Assembly: GCF_040730185.1 (NCBI RefSeq)
Contig: NZ_CP160402.1
Span: forward strand, 4,588,001-4,652,000
Length of the DNA: 64,000 bases
Direction of reading: 5' to 3'
DNA from: Streptomyces sp. Je 1-332
Lineage (GTDB): Bacteria > Actinomycetota > Actinomycetes > Streptomycetales > Streptomycetaceae
Positions 25,528 through 33,551 of this stretch are shown here, piece after piece. The notes under the pieces are model-generated. The model made no database searches. It was not told the origin of the DNA and saw only the letters and a program-made list of their open reading frames with translations. The translations under genes were made by a program, and so were the position numbers. Every line of letters begins with the position of its first letter. The stretch's first letter is position 1.

Positions 25528-26889
25528 GTGTCCGCGAACTCCCCCGTATCCCCGGCCGACAAGGCCGAGCAGCCGAAGTCCGGCTCCCGGATACCCAAGT
25601 TCCTCAAGCTGCCCTTCTGGGCCCAGATCCTCGGCGGTCTGGTCCTCGGTGTCCTGCTCGGCTGGCTGGCCCGCAGCCAGGACGTGTCCTGGCTCGTCAC
25701 CACCCTGGACAAGGTCGGCAGCACCTTCATCGGGCTCCTGAAGCTGGCGGTCGCCCCGCTCGTCTTCTTCGCCATCCTGGTGTCGATCACCAACCTGCGT
25801 AAGGTCAACAACGCCGCACGGCTCGCCTCGCAGACGCTGGTCTGGTTCATGATCACGTCGCTGATCGCGGTCGTCATCGGCCTCGCGATCGGGCTCATCA
25901 CGAACCCGGGCGCCGGCACCGGCCTCACCCCGAAGGACGGCGCCAAGCCGGACCAGGCGGGCTCCTGGATCGACTTCCTCACCGGGATCATCCCGACGGA
26001 CGTCATCACGCCGTTCACCCAGCTCAACGTCCTTCAGATCGTCTTCATGGCCGCCGTCGCCGGTATCGCCGTACTGAAGATCGGGGACAAGGCGCAGCCG
26101 ATCCTCGACCTGAGCGAGTCGGTCCTCGCCCTCCTCCAGAAGGCCCTGTGGTGGGTCATCAAGCTGTCGCCGATCGGCACCATCGGCCTCATCGGCTTCG
26201 CCATCGCCGACTACGGCTGGGACCTGATCAGCAAGTACGCGACGTTCACCGCCGACATCTACGTCGGCTGCGCCCTGGTCATGTTCGGCGTCTACCCGCT
26301 GCTGCTGTCCACGGTCGCCAAGGTCAACCCGCTCCAGTTCTTCAAGGGCGCCTGGCCCGCGATCCAGCTGGCCTTCGTCTCGCGCTCCTCGGTCGGCACG
26401 ATGCCGGTCACCCAGAAGGTCACCGAGCGGCTCGGCGTGCCGAAGGAGTACACCTCCTTCGCGGTGCCGTTCGGCGCCACCACCAAGATGGACGGCTGCG
26501 CCGCGATCTACCCCGCGATCGCCGCGATCTTCGTCGCGCAGATCTTCGACGTGCAGATGGGCATCAAGGAGTACCTGCTCATCGCCTTCGTCTCGGTGGT
26601 GGGTTCCGCGGCGACCGCCGGTCTCACCGGCGCCACGGTCATGCTGACCCTGACCCTGTCGACGCTGGGCCTGCCGATGGAGGGCGTGGGCCTGCTGCTC
26701 GCCATCGACCCGGTCCTGGACATGATGCGTACGGCCACGAACGTGGCCGGGCAGGCGGCCGTGCCGGTGATCGTCGCCGCCCGCGAGAAGATCCTCGACC
26801 GTGAGGCCTACGAGAACGCGTCGGCTTCGCCGCTCGACGACTTCGACGGGTCCCTCGACGAGCCGCAGACGGTGCCTGCCGCCGCCTGA
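25528..26889 (+). CDS. SLC1/DAACS-family symporter, candidate cystine importer
   Basis: The protein of about 453 residues is a sodium:dicarboxylate-family (DctA/GltP/TcyP) carrier with eight helices and the re-entrant hairpins HP1 (SRSSVGTMPVT) and HP2 region (TTKMDGCAAIYPA), then DMMRTATNVAGQA. Dicarboxylate/glutamate carriers usually have DGTA where this has DGCA, followed by IYP. Together with the Cys-rich leader ORF upstream, this points to L-cystine or another sulfur compound as substrate; dicarboxylates remain possible. The GTG at 25528 is chosen because GGAG lies 7 bases upstream; a GTG at 25522 is too close. Confidence 0.88.
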   Translation: MSANSPVSPADKAEQPKSGSRIPKFLKLPFWAQILGGLVLGVLLGWLARSQDVSWLVTTLDKVGSTFIGLLKLAVAPLVFFAILVSITNLRKVNNAARLASQTLVWFMITSLIAVVIGLAIGLITNPGAGTGLTPKDGAKPDQAGSWIDFLTGIIPTDVITPFTQLNVLQIVFMAAVAGIAVLKIGDKAQPILDLSESVLALLQKALWWVIKLSPIGTIGLIGFAIADYGWDLISKYATFTADIYVGCALVMFGVYPLLLSTVAKVNPLQFFKGAWPAIQLAFVSRSSVGTMPVTQKVTERLGVPKEYTSFAVPFGATTKMDGCAAIYPAIAAIFVAQIFDVQMGIKEYLLIAFVSVVGSAATAGLTGATVMLTLTLSTLGLPMEGVGLLLAIDPVLDMMRTATNVAGQAAVPVIVAAREKILDREAYENASASPLDDFDGSLDEPQTVPAAA

Positions 26890-26903
26890 CGTCCCCCGGC
26901 TCG

Positions 26904-26950
26904 CGTGACGTGCCCCCGTATCCGATGTCTGGATACGGGGGCACGTCACG
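26904..26950. terminator. Bidirectional terminator
   Basis: A perfect 20-bp stem (26904-26923 with 26931-26950) with a 7-base loop lies between the convergent symporter and ABC permease genes. Confidence 0.9.
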
Positions 26951-26971
26951 TGCCGGGCGGGGGTGTTCCGG

Positions 26972-27763
26972 CTACTTCGGGTCGCGGTTGAACTGTGCCG
27001 TCGACCAGCGGTAGCCGAGCGCGATCAGGGCGAAGCACCAGGCGAGGGCGATCCACCAGTCGTTGCCGATCTCGGTGCCGAGCAGGAGGCCGCGCAGGGT
27101 TTCGATGGCCGGGGTGAAGGGCTGGTACTCGGCGATCGGCTGGAACCAGCCCGGCATCGAGCCGGCCGGGATGAAGGCGCTGGAGATGAGCGGCAGCAGG
27201 ATCAGCGGCTGGGCGCTGTTGGCGGCTGCCTCGACGTTCGGGCTCGCGACGCCCATCCCGACCGCGATCCAGGTGAGCGCCACCGCGAACAGCGCGAGCA
27301 GCCCCAAGGCGGCAAGCCACTCCAGGGCCGTGGCGTCGGTGGACCGGAAGCCGATGGCCACGGCGACGGCGCCGACGAGGACCACGCTTGCGAGGCACTG
27401 CAGCACGCTGCCGGCGACGTAGCCGATCATCATGGAGCCGCGGTAGATCCGCATCGTGCGGAAGCGGGCGATGAGGCCCTCGGTCATGTCCATGGAGACG
27501 TACACCGCGGCCCCGATCACGGTGGAGCCGATGGTCATCATCAGGATGCCCGGGACGATGTAGGCGACGTAGTCGGAGCGGTCCGCGCCGCCGCCGCCGA
27601 TGCCCGCGCTCATCACGTCGCCGAAGATGTAGACGAAGAGCAGCAGCATCATGATCGGCGCGAGCAGCAGGTTCAGGGTCGCGGACGGATAGCGCCACGC
27701 GTGCAGCAGGTTGCGGCGCAGCATCGTGTTCGAGTCGCGCACGGCGAGGGAGATGGCGCTCAT
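26972..27763 (-). CDS. ABC-2 type permease (DrrB-like)
   Basis: The 263-residue protein has six predicted membrane helices and the ABC-2 signature region (FIPAGSMPGWFQPIAEYQPFTP with nearby conserved charged residues). It is the membrane partner of the ATPase encoded just upstream, with which it overlaps by ATGA. Members of this daunorubicin-resistance-type group export lipids or antibiotics; the substrate is unknown. It is the last gene of the RHH/DUF4097/ABC operon. Confidence 0.92.
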   Translation of the reverse strand: MSAISLAVRDSNTMLRRNLLHAWRYPSATLNLLLAPIMMLLLFVYIFGDVMSAGIGGGGADRSDYVAYIVPGILMMTIGSTVIGAAVYVSMDMTEGLIARFRTMRIYRGSMMIGYVAGSVLQCLASVVLVGAVAVAIGFRSTDATALEWLAALGLLALFAVALTWIAVGMGVASPNVEAAANSAQPLILLPLISSAFIPAGSMPGWFQPIAEYQPFTPAIETLRGLLLGTEIGNDWWIALAWCFALIALGYRWSTAQFNRDPK

Positions 27764-28764
27764 CGGACGTTCTCCTTGGTCTGGGTGGGGACGCGGGTGT
27801 CGCTGCCGGTGAGGGCGAAGAAGACGTCGTCGAGGTCGGGGGTGTGGACGGTGAGTTCGTCGGCCTCGATGCCGGCGGAGTCCAGCCAGTCGAGGATGGA
27901 GCGCAGTTCGCGCTGGGTGCCGTCGCTGGGGAGTTGGAGGGTGAGGGCCTCGTCGTCGCGGGTCGCTTCGGTGAGGGTGCTGGTCGCGTGCTGGTACGCG
28001 GTCGGGTCCGAGAACCTCAGCCGTACGTGGCCGCCGGGGATGAGTCGCTTCAACTCCTCGGCGGTGCCTTCTGCTGCGATCTTGCCGTCGTTCAACACGG
28101 CGATGCGGTCGGCGAGTTCGTCGGCCTCTTCGAGGTACTGGGTGGTGAGAAAGACGGTCACCCCGTCGGAGACCAGCTCCCGGATGATGGCCCACATGTT
28201 GTGGCGGGAGCGGGGGTCGAGGCCGGTGGTGGGCTCGTCGAGGAAGATGATCAGCGGGTTGCCGACCAGGGTCATGGCGATGTCCAGGCGGCGCTTCATG
28301 CCGCCGGAGTAGGTGGAGGCGGGCTTCTTGGCGGCCTCGGTGAGATCGAACCGCTGAAGGAGTTCGGCGGCGACGCGGCGGCCTTCCCCTCGGGGCAGGT
28401 GGTGCAGGTCGGCCATGAGGAGCATGTTCTCCTCGCCGGTGATCAGGCCGTCCACGGCGGAGAACTGACCGGTGACACCGATCGCGGCGCGTACCCCGTC
28501 CGGGGAGGTGGCGATGTCGTGGCCCGCGACCTGGGCCTGGCCGCCGTCGGCCGTGATGAGCGTGGAGAGGATCTTCACGGCGGTGGTCTTGCCCGCGCCG
28601 TTCGGGCCGAGCAGCGCGAACACCGACCCTGCCGGGATGTGCAGATCGATGCCGTCGAGGACGACCTTGTCGCCGTACGACTTGCGCAGACCGAGGGTGG
28701 AGACGGCGGCGGGCGACTGCGGAGCACCACTCTGGCTGGATGTGGACATGACAGATGAAGGCAT
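27760..28764 (-). CDS. ABC transporter ATPase, daunorubicin-resistance (DrrA) type
   Basis: The 334-residue protein has Walker A GPNGAGKT at 53-60, the Q-loop TGQFSAVD, signature YSGGMKRRL and Walker B IIFLDEPTTGLD. The C-terminal extension of about 80 residues is typical of DrrA-like ATPases. The start at 28764 has GGGAGGG 5 bases upstream; the ATG at 28749 is an alternative. It pairs with the permease encoded next. Confidence 0.93.
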   Translation of the reverse strand: MPSSVMSTSSQSGAPQSPAAVSTLGLRKSYGDKVVLDGIDLHIPAGSVFALLGPNGAGKTTAVKILSTLITADGGQAQVAGHDIATSPDGVRAAIGVTGQFSAVDGLITGEENMLLMADLHHLPRGEGRRVAAELLQRFDLTEAAKKPASTYSGGMKRRLDIAMTLVGNPLIIFLDEPTTGLDPRSRHNMWAIIRELVSDGVTVFLTTQYLEEADELADRIAVLNDGKIAAEGTAEELKRLIPGGHVRLRFSDPTAYQHATSTLTEATRDDEALTLQLPSDGTQRELRSILDWLDSAGIEADELTVHTPDLDDVFFALTGSDTRVPTQTKENVR

Positions 28765-28838
28765 GGAGCCCTCCCGTTCGAGGGGGTGAAGTGGCTGGGG
28801 GAGCAGGCGAGTTGTGGCCGGGTCTGCCGGGAGAGGTG

Positions 28839-29681
28839 TCAGGCCTTCGCGCGGACGATGTCGATGTTTCCGTGGCGGGTGCGGGCGCGGACCTTCACGG
28901 TGTCCTCGGTCTCCTCCGGGCCCTCGGACGAGGTGAGCAAGTTGCGCACCTGGCCCTTGTCGGAGCTGACGTCGAGCCAGGCGGCCGTGCCGTTGCGGAT
29001 GCCGACCTCGATGGCACCGTAGTCGGTCTCCAACTGGACGGTGCCGCGGACGGCTTCGGCGACGCGCAGGGCGCCGTGTGCGTTGGTCGCGGTGACCGAG
29101 CCCTCGGCGCGGGCGATCTCGATGGCGCCGTTGGCGCCGCTCACCCGCAGGTCGCCGGTCGCGGCGCCGACGGTGGTGGCGCCGTGCGAGTTCTTCAGCA
29201 CGGCGGGACCGTCGACGAGACCGACGCGGATGCTGCCGGAGCTGGTCGTGACCTCCGCCGCGCCCTCGACGCGGTCGACGGTGATCGAGCCGTGGGAGAC
29301 GGTCAGGTGGACCGGCCCGGTCGTGTCGAGGCGGACGTCTCCCCCCGAGGACTTCACGCGGACCTTGCCGAGCCTGCCCTCGCCGAGCACCTGGGTCCAG
29401 GAACCGCCCACCTCGACGTGTGAGCCCGTGGGCAGTTCGACCGTCACGTCGACGGCGCCGGTCGGGCCGATCACGAGGCGCTCCTTCGTCCTGATGTTCA
29501 GAACGCCGCTCGCGTACGTGACCTGGGTCTGCTCGGCGGCCCGTACGTCCTTGTTGCTCTTCGGGTTCTGGGCCGCGACCTCGACGAGGGTGTCGGGCCG
29601 GTCGCCGGCGGTGAACCGGATGGAACCGGCCCCTACGTGTGCCGCGACCGAGATCGCTTCGGGAGTGTCGAAAGAAGGCAT
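28839..29681 (-). CDS. DUF4097-family beta-repeat protein
   Basis: The 280-residue protein is a beta-helix-like repeat protein. Segments such as GAIEIARAEGSVTATNAHGALRV recur about every 20 residues with a G-x-I-x-V pattern. DUF4097 proteins are of unknown function and are often encoded with ABC exporters or stress systems. There is no signal peptide, so it should act in the cytosol. It lies between the RHH regulator and the ABC ATPase genes on the same strand, and operon membership suggests a role linked to that exporter. Confidence 0.88.
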   Translation of the reverse strand: MPSFDTPEAISVAAHVGAGSIRFTAGDRPDTLVEVAAQNPKSNKDVRAAEQTQVTYASGVLNIRTKERLVIGPTGAVDVTVELPTGSHVEVGGSWTQVLGEGRLGKVRVKSSGGDVRLDTTGPVHLTVSHGSITVDRVEGAAEVTTSSGSIRVGLVDGPAVLKNSHGATTVGAATGDLRVSGANGAIEIARAEGSVTATNAHGALRVAEAVRGTVQLETDYGAIEVGIRNGTAAWLDVSSDKGQVRNLLTSSEGPEETEDTVKVRARTRHGNIDIVRAKA

Positions 29682-29780
29682 GGCTGTCCCGTCCTCTTGG
29701 GTCCTTGGGTCCTCGGGGCGTCCCCGCTGGTGGGACGTGGTGTGGGTGAAGTGGTGGGAGAGGTGGAGGCGGGGGCGTGG

Positions 29781-30302
29781 CTAGCGCACCCAGCCCGTGA
29801 TGCTCTGTCCGGCGGTCCTGGTCCTCTCCGGTGGAGGGGTCCGGGTCCCGCCGCCGTCGACCGCGGCCGACACGGCGCGGATCAGCCAGGCGTTGACCGA
29901 GAGGCCCTCGCGGGTGGCGGCCTCCTCGGTGCGGGCCTTGAGGTGGGCGGGCAGGCGCAGGTTCACCCGGGCGGTGCCGCCCTCGTCGCCTTCCGCGGGC
30001 ACCTGCGTCCTGGGGGGTTCGTGGGCGGCGACCGGCTCCGCGGGGGCGCCGCTGTCGGTGGGCGGCAGTGTCACCACGAAGTCGGGGTCGAGCCCGCGCA
30101 GCCGTACGTCGACCGAGCCGGGGGCGAGGTCGCGGGTGATCTCGTCCATCGCGGCGGAGAGCACGTTGAGCATGGTCAGGCGGGTCGCCGACTCCAGCGG
30201 GGCGGTGAGGCGCTCGGCCAGCTCGCGGGCATCTTCCCCGCCGGTTTCGGCGGCCACCGCGAGTTCGCGGCGGAGGGAGTCGACGTACGGCGTGAGGTCC
30301 AT
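29781..30302 (-). CDS. RHH-domain (HicB-antitoxin-like) transcriptional regulator
   Basis: The 173-residue protein has a helical N-terminal part and, at about 112-150, a ribbon-helix-helix motif (ARVNLRLPAHLKARTEEAA, then GLSVNAWLIRAVSAA) of the Arc/MetJ type also found in HicB antitoxins. No HicA toxin gene is adjacent, so a plain repressor is more likely than an antitoxin. A perfect palindrome lies 10 bases upstream of its start, as expected for autoregulation. It heads the operon with DUF4097 and the ABC exporter. Confidence 0.82.
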   Translation of the reverse strand: MDLTPYVDSLRRELAVAAETGGEDARELAERLTAPLESATRLTMLNVLSAAMDEITRDLAPGSVDVRLRGLDPDFVVTLPPTDSGAPAEPVAAHEPPRTQVPAEGDEGGTARVNLRLPAHLKARTEEAATREGLSVNAWLIRAVSAAVDGGGTRTPPPERTRTAGQSITGWVR

Positions 30303-30311
30303 GACGTCATC

Positions 30312-30332
30312 ATGGCACCATAGTGGTGCCAT
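30312..30332. promoter_or_regulatory. Palindromic operator upstream of the RHH regulator
   Basis: ATGGCACCA (30312-30320) and TGGTGCCAT (30324-30332) form a perfect 9-bp palindrome around TAG. It lies 10-30 bases before the start of the RHH gene and would block its promoter or early transcription when bound. The RHH protein itself or the divergent TetR protein could bind it. Confidence 0.7.
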
Positions 30333-30340
30333 ATGCAAGG

Positions 30341-30420
30341 CCGGTGGCGCTGCTTGGCGCCGCATGGCGCTGCTTGGCGCCGCATGGCGCCGCATGGCGC
30401 CGCGTGGCGCCGTTTGGCGG
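30341..30420 (+). repeat. 10-bp tandem array, eight units
   Basis: Eight consecutive 10-mers each end in TGGCG(C/G); the commonest is CGCATGGCGC. The GGCGC cores sit one helical turn apart, so a protein binding them would line up on one face of the DNA. The array lies in the divergent region between the palindromic operator and the TetR gene. It is not CRISPR-like, since it has no spacers. Confidence 0.85.
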
Positions 30421-30492
30421 TGCCACGGGGTGGGGGGCGGGGTGATCGTAGGCTGGGCTCTTCTGTGCACAGGGGTGTGGAAGGGGGGCCCG

Positions 30493-31164
30493 GTGGGTGA
30501 CGCGGTGGGTGGCGCGGTGGGGAAGCGGCAGAAGCGGATGCCGAGGGCCGTGCGGGAGCAGCAGATGCTGGATGCCGCCGTACGGATCTTCGGGCAGCGG
30601 GGGTACCGGGCGGCCTCCATGGACGAGATCGCGGAGGTCGCGGGGGTATCGAAGCCGCTGGTGTATCTGTACCTGAACTCCAAGGAAGAGCTGTTCACGG
30701 CGTGCATCCGGCGGGAGGCCGCGGCGTTGGTCGCGGCGGTGCGGGGCGGGGTGAGTGGCGGCGGGGTGAGTGGCGGCGCGCCCGCCGACCGGCAGTTGTG
30801 GGCCGGCCTGCGGGCCTTCTTCACGCATACGGCGGAGCGGCCCGACGCGTGGGTGGTCCTGCATCAGCAGGCGCGGACGCAGGGGGAGCCGTTCGCTGCC
30901 GAAGTCACCGTGATGCGCGAGGAGATCGTGGCGTTCGTGACGTCACTGATCGCGGAGGCGGCACGGGAGGCGCACCGGAAGCCGGAGCTCGCGGATCGTG
31001 AAGTGGCGGGGCTCGCCCAGGCGTTGGTGGGGGCGGCGGAGTCCCTCGCCGGTTGGGCGAACGGGGACCCGTCGGTGTCGGCGAAGGAAGCCGCGGCGAC
31101 GCTGATGAACTTCGCGTGGGCGGGGCTGGGGGAGCTGATGGAGGGGCGGAGGTGGCTGCCGTAG
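30493..31164 (+). CDS. TetR-family transcriptional regulator
   Basis: The 223-residue protein has the TetR HTH in the first 70 residues (AVREQQMLDAAVRIFGQRGY, then MDEIAEVAGVSKPLVYLYLNSKEELF) and a divergent ligand domain. The GTG at 30493 is selected because GGGGGG lies 5 bases upstream; further upstream the frame runs into the 10-bp array and loses similarity. Residues about 84-96 contain a short Gly/Ser duplication. It may control the divergent RHH/ABC operon or itself. Confidence 0.88.
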   Translation: MGDAVGGAVGKRQKRMPRAVREQQMLDAAVRIFGQRGYRAASMDEIAEVAGVSKPLVYLYLNSKEELFTACIRREAAALVAAVRGGVSGGGVSGGAPADRQLWAGLRAFFTHTAERPDAWVVLHQQARTQGEPFAAEVTVMREEIVAFVTSLIAEAAREAHRKPELADREVAGLAQALVGAAESLAGWANGDPSVSAKEAAATLMNFAWAGLGELMEGRRWLP

Positions 31165-31200
31165 CGGGAGGGGGAAGGGGAGGGGTGCGGGAGGGGGGGA

Positions 31201-32046
31201 TCAGCGGAGGGTTCCGCTGAGGTGGATCGCGCCGGTGGCCGGGTTGCGGAGCTGGAAGGCGGGGCCTTCGGCGGCGTAGGTGACGGTGCTGGGGAGCAGG
31301 ACGGGTGCCCTGAACTCGACGGTGGCGTGGGCGGCTTCGGGGGCGGCTTCGGGGGTGGTTCCGGCTGATCCGAGCTCCGCGAGGCAGCGGGCCGCGGTCC
31401 ACATGCCGTGGGCGATGGCGCGGGGGAAGCCGAGGAGGCGGGCGGTGAGGGGGTACAGGTGGATGGGGTTGCGGTCACCTGAGACGGCGCCGTAGCGGCG
31501 GCCGAGGTCGCGGGGGAGGGGCCACTCGCCGAGGGCGGGAAGCGGCTCGTCCTTGCTCGCGCGCGGGGTGGCCGGTGCGGTGGTGGTGCGATGCCGGGCC
31601 AGATAGGTGCTGCTGGAGGTCCATACGGCGGCGCCGTCGACGCGTGCCTCGGTGACGAGGGTGGCTTCGGTGCCACGGCGGTGGGGCGCCAACTGGCTTG
31701 CGTACACGCACAGTTCGAGGCTGTCGTCGGTGGTCAGGGCGCGGCGCTGGTCGATCTCGATGGAGGTGTGGACGAGGCCGAGGAGCGGGAGCGGAAAGGC
31801 GCGGGTGGTCATGAGCCGCATGGCCAGGGGGAAGGCGAGGACGTGGGGGTAGGTGAGGGGCAGGACGCGGTGCCCGTGGCCCGTCCCGGGGGTGGGGAAC
31901 CCGCAGAGCCGCGAGTAGGCGTCGAGCCGCTCGACATCGGCCCGCAGCTCACTGACCGCGGGCCGCGAGTCGGGGAGCGGGGCGTCGAACGGGGCCCGCT
32001 TGAGGGGAGAGAGGATCGCACCGCGGAGGAGCTGGGGGGCGAGCAT
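31201..32046 (-). CDS. MaoC-like (R)-specific hydratase, HtdX-like
   Basis: The 281-residue protein has a double hot-dog layout: an N-terminal degenerate half and a C-terminal MaoC half with GDRNPIHLYPLTARLLGFPRAIAHGMW. There the Asp and His of D-x4-H are the catalytic pair hydrating trans-2-enoyl thioesters. With FabG4 upstream this matches mycobacterial HtdX. AAAGGA 7 bases before the ATG supports the start at 32046. A terminal hydratase step in fatty-acid or polyketide-like chain handling is likely; chain length is unknown. Confidence 0.87.
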   Translation of the reverse strand: MLAPQLLRGAILSPLKRAPFDAPLPDSRPAVSELRADVERLDAYSRLCGFPTPGTGHGHRVLPLTYPHVLAFPLAMRLMTTRAFPLPLLGLVHTSIEIDQRRALTTDDSLELCVYASQLAPHRRGTEATLVTEARVDGAAVWTSSSTYLARHRTTTAPATPRASKDEPLPALGEWPLPRDLGRRYGAVSGDRNPIHLYPLTARLLGFPRAIAHGMWTAARCLAELGSAGTTPEAAPEAAHATVEFRAPVLLPSTVTYAAEGPAFQLRNPATGAIHLSGTLR

Positions 32047-32162
32047 GGGGGGTCCTTTCGGCTTACGTACGACACCGCGGGCAATTGGGCGGGTGGGCGG
32101 GAAAGGCTTGTTCGGGGCGGGCAACGCCGCGGGGGGACAGCGCGGCACCGTTTCGCTGAGGG

Positions 32163-33479
32163 CTACGAACCGAGCAGACTCTGGCCGCAGACCCGTATCA
32201 CCTGGCCGTTCACCGCCGTTGACGCCGGGGAGGACAGCCACGCCGTGGTTTCCGCCACGTCCACCGGGAGTCCCCCCTGCCCGAGGGAGTTCATCCTGCG
32301 GCCCGCCTCGCGGATGAAGAGAGGGACCGCCGCCGTCATCTTCGTCTCGATGAACCCGGGGGCCACCGCGTTCACCCGTACCCCGTACTCCGCGAACGCC
32401 CCCGGCGCGAGCCCCCGGACGAGCCCGATGATCCCCGCCTTGCTCGCGGCGTAGTTCGTCTGGCCCGCGTTCCCCGCGATCCCGGCGATCGACGCCGTGG
32501 CCACCACACTCCCACCCCGCTTCAACGTCCCGGACGTGAGCAACGCGTCCGTCGTACGCAGCACGCTCGTCAGGTTCACGTCCAGGACCGGGTCCCAGCG
32601 CTCCGCGGGCATGTTGGCCAGCCTGCGGTCCCTCGTGATCCCCGCGTTGTGGACGAGGATGTCCACACCGCCGGGCGCCAGCGCCGAAGCCATGCGCTCC
32701 CCGGCGTCGTCCGCCGTGATGTCCAGCGGCAGCGCGGTGCCGCCGAGCCGGTCGGCCACCCGTACCAAATCCGCCTGCGCGGACGGCACATCGAGTACGA
32801 CCACCCGCGCACCCTCCCGCGCGAGCACCTCCGCCACCGCTTCGCCGATCCCCCGCGCCGCCCCGGTGACGAGTGCCGTGCGCCCGGACAGCGGGCGGTC
32901 CCAGTCGCACGCGGCCGGCTCCGCCTCCCCCACCTCGATCACCTGGCCGCTGACATACGCCGACCCCGGTGACAGCAGGAACCGCAAGCTCGACTCCGCC
33001 GCCACCGCCGACCGCGTGCGGACCAGCGTCGCCGTGCGGCCGCCGCCCAGCTCCTTGCCCAGGGAGCGTACGAAACCCTCCAACGCCTGTTGCGCCGCCG
33101 CCTGGTGGTGGTCCGAGGCCGAGACGGGGGCGCCGAGCACCACCACGCGGCCGTTCTCCGCCACCGAGCGCACCACGGGGTGCAGTTCCGCGTGCACGAG
33201 GGCGAGGGACGGGGTGTCGCGTATGCCCGTCGCGTCCAGTACCACCGCCGTCGGGCGTGCGGATTCCGGTACGAGTTCGAGGTTCGTCCGCTTCAGGACC
33301 GAGGTCAGGTCCGGCAGGGCGGACGCCTCGTCGCCCGCCCGTAGCGCCAGCAACTCGCCCTTCAGAGTGGGGTGTTCCTTGCTCCAGCGCCGCAGCGCCG
33401 ACGGCTGCGGCAGGCCGAGCCTGCGGGTGAGGAAGCGGCCGGGTGCGGTGCCCGTGAAGTTCAGATAGCGGTCGGCCAT
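32163..33479 (-). CDS. fabG4: High-molecular-weight 3-oxoacyl-ACP/CoA reductase (FabG4-type)
   Basis: The 438-residue protein has two parts. The N-terminal flavodoxin-like region (about 1-195) lacks a cofactor motif. The C-terminal SDR domain has TGAARGIG, NAG, and the YAASK Tyr/Lys pair. This two-domain architecture is that of mycobacterial FabG4, which reduces long-chain 3-oxoacyl-CoA. It is divergent from a thiolase gene and 116 bases upstream of the MaoC-like gene on the same strand, so reductase and hydratase can act in sequence. Confidence 0.92.
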   Translation of the reverse strand: MADRYLNFTGTAPGRFLTRRLGLPQPSALRRWSKEHPTLKGELLALRAGDEASALPDLTSVLKRTNLELVPESARPTAVVLDATGIRDTPSLALVHAELHPVVRSVAENGRVVVLGAPVSASDHHQAAAQQALEGFVRSLGKELGGGRTATLVRTRSAVAAESSLRFLLSPGSAYVSGQVIEVGEAEPAACDWDRPLSGRTALVTGAARGIGEAVAEVLAREGARVVVLDVPSAQADLVRVADRLGGTALPLDITADDAGERMASALAPGGVDILVHNAGITRDRRLANMPAERWDPVLDVNLTSVLRTTDALLTSGTLKRGGSVVATASIAGIAGNAGQTNYAASKAGIIGLVRGLAPGAFAEYGVRVNAVAPGFIETKMTAAVPLFIREAGRRMNSLGQGGLPVDVAETTAWLSSPASTAVNGQVIRVCGQSLLGS

Positions 33480-33500
33480 TGTCCAACTCCCAGCTCGGTC

Positions 33501-33530
33501 GTAAATTTACTTCAGAGTAAGGTTACTCAA
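33501..33530. promoter_or_regulatory. Palindromic operator in the fabG4 / thiolase divergent promoter
   Basis: Three symmetric elements are packed here: GTAAATTTAC (33501-33510, a perfect palindrome), TTACT-TCAG-AGTAA (33507-33520) and a further TTACTC (33523-33528). The AT content is far above the surroundings. A TetR- or FadR-type repressor controlling both transcripts is the likely binder; it is not encoded next to the site. Confidence 0.65.
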
Positions 33531-33551
33531 GGGTCAGGAGCTGGTCGAGAC

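Noticed and set aside
29781..30302. HicAB toxin-antitoxin system
   Set aside because: The RHH domain is HicB-like, but no small HicA-type toxin gene lies on either side.
30341..30420. CRISPR-like array
   Set aside because: The units are contiguous 10-mers without spacers, and no cas gene is near.
29797..30492. Long N-terminal extension of the TetR regulator
   Set aside because: The frame reads antisense through the RHH gene and across the 10-bp array; TetR similarity begins after 30493.
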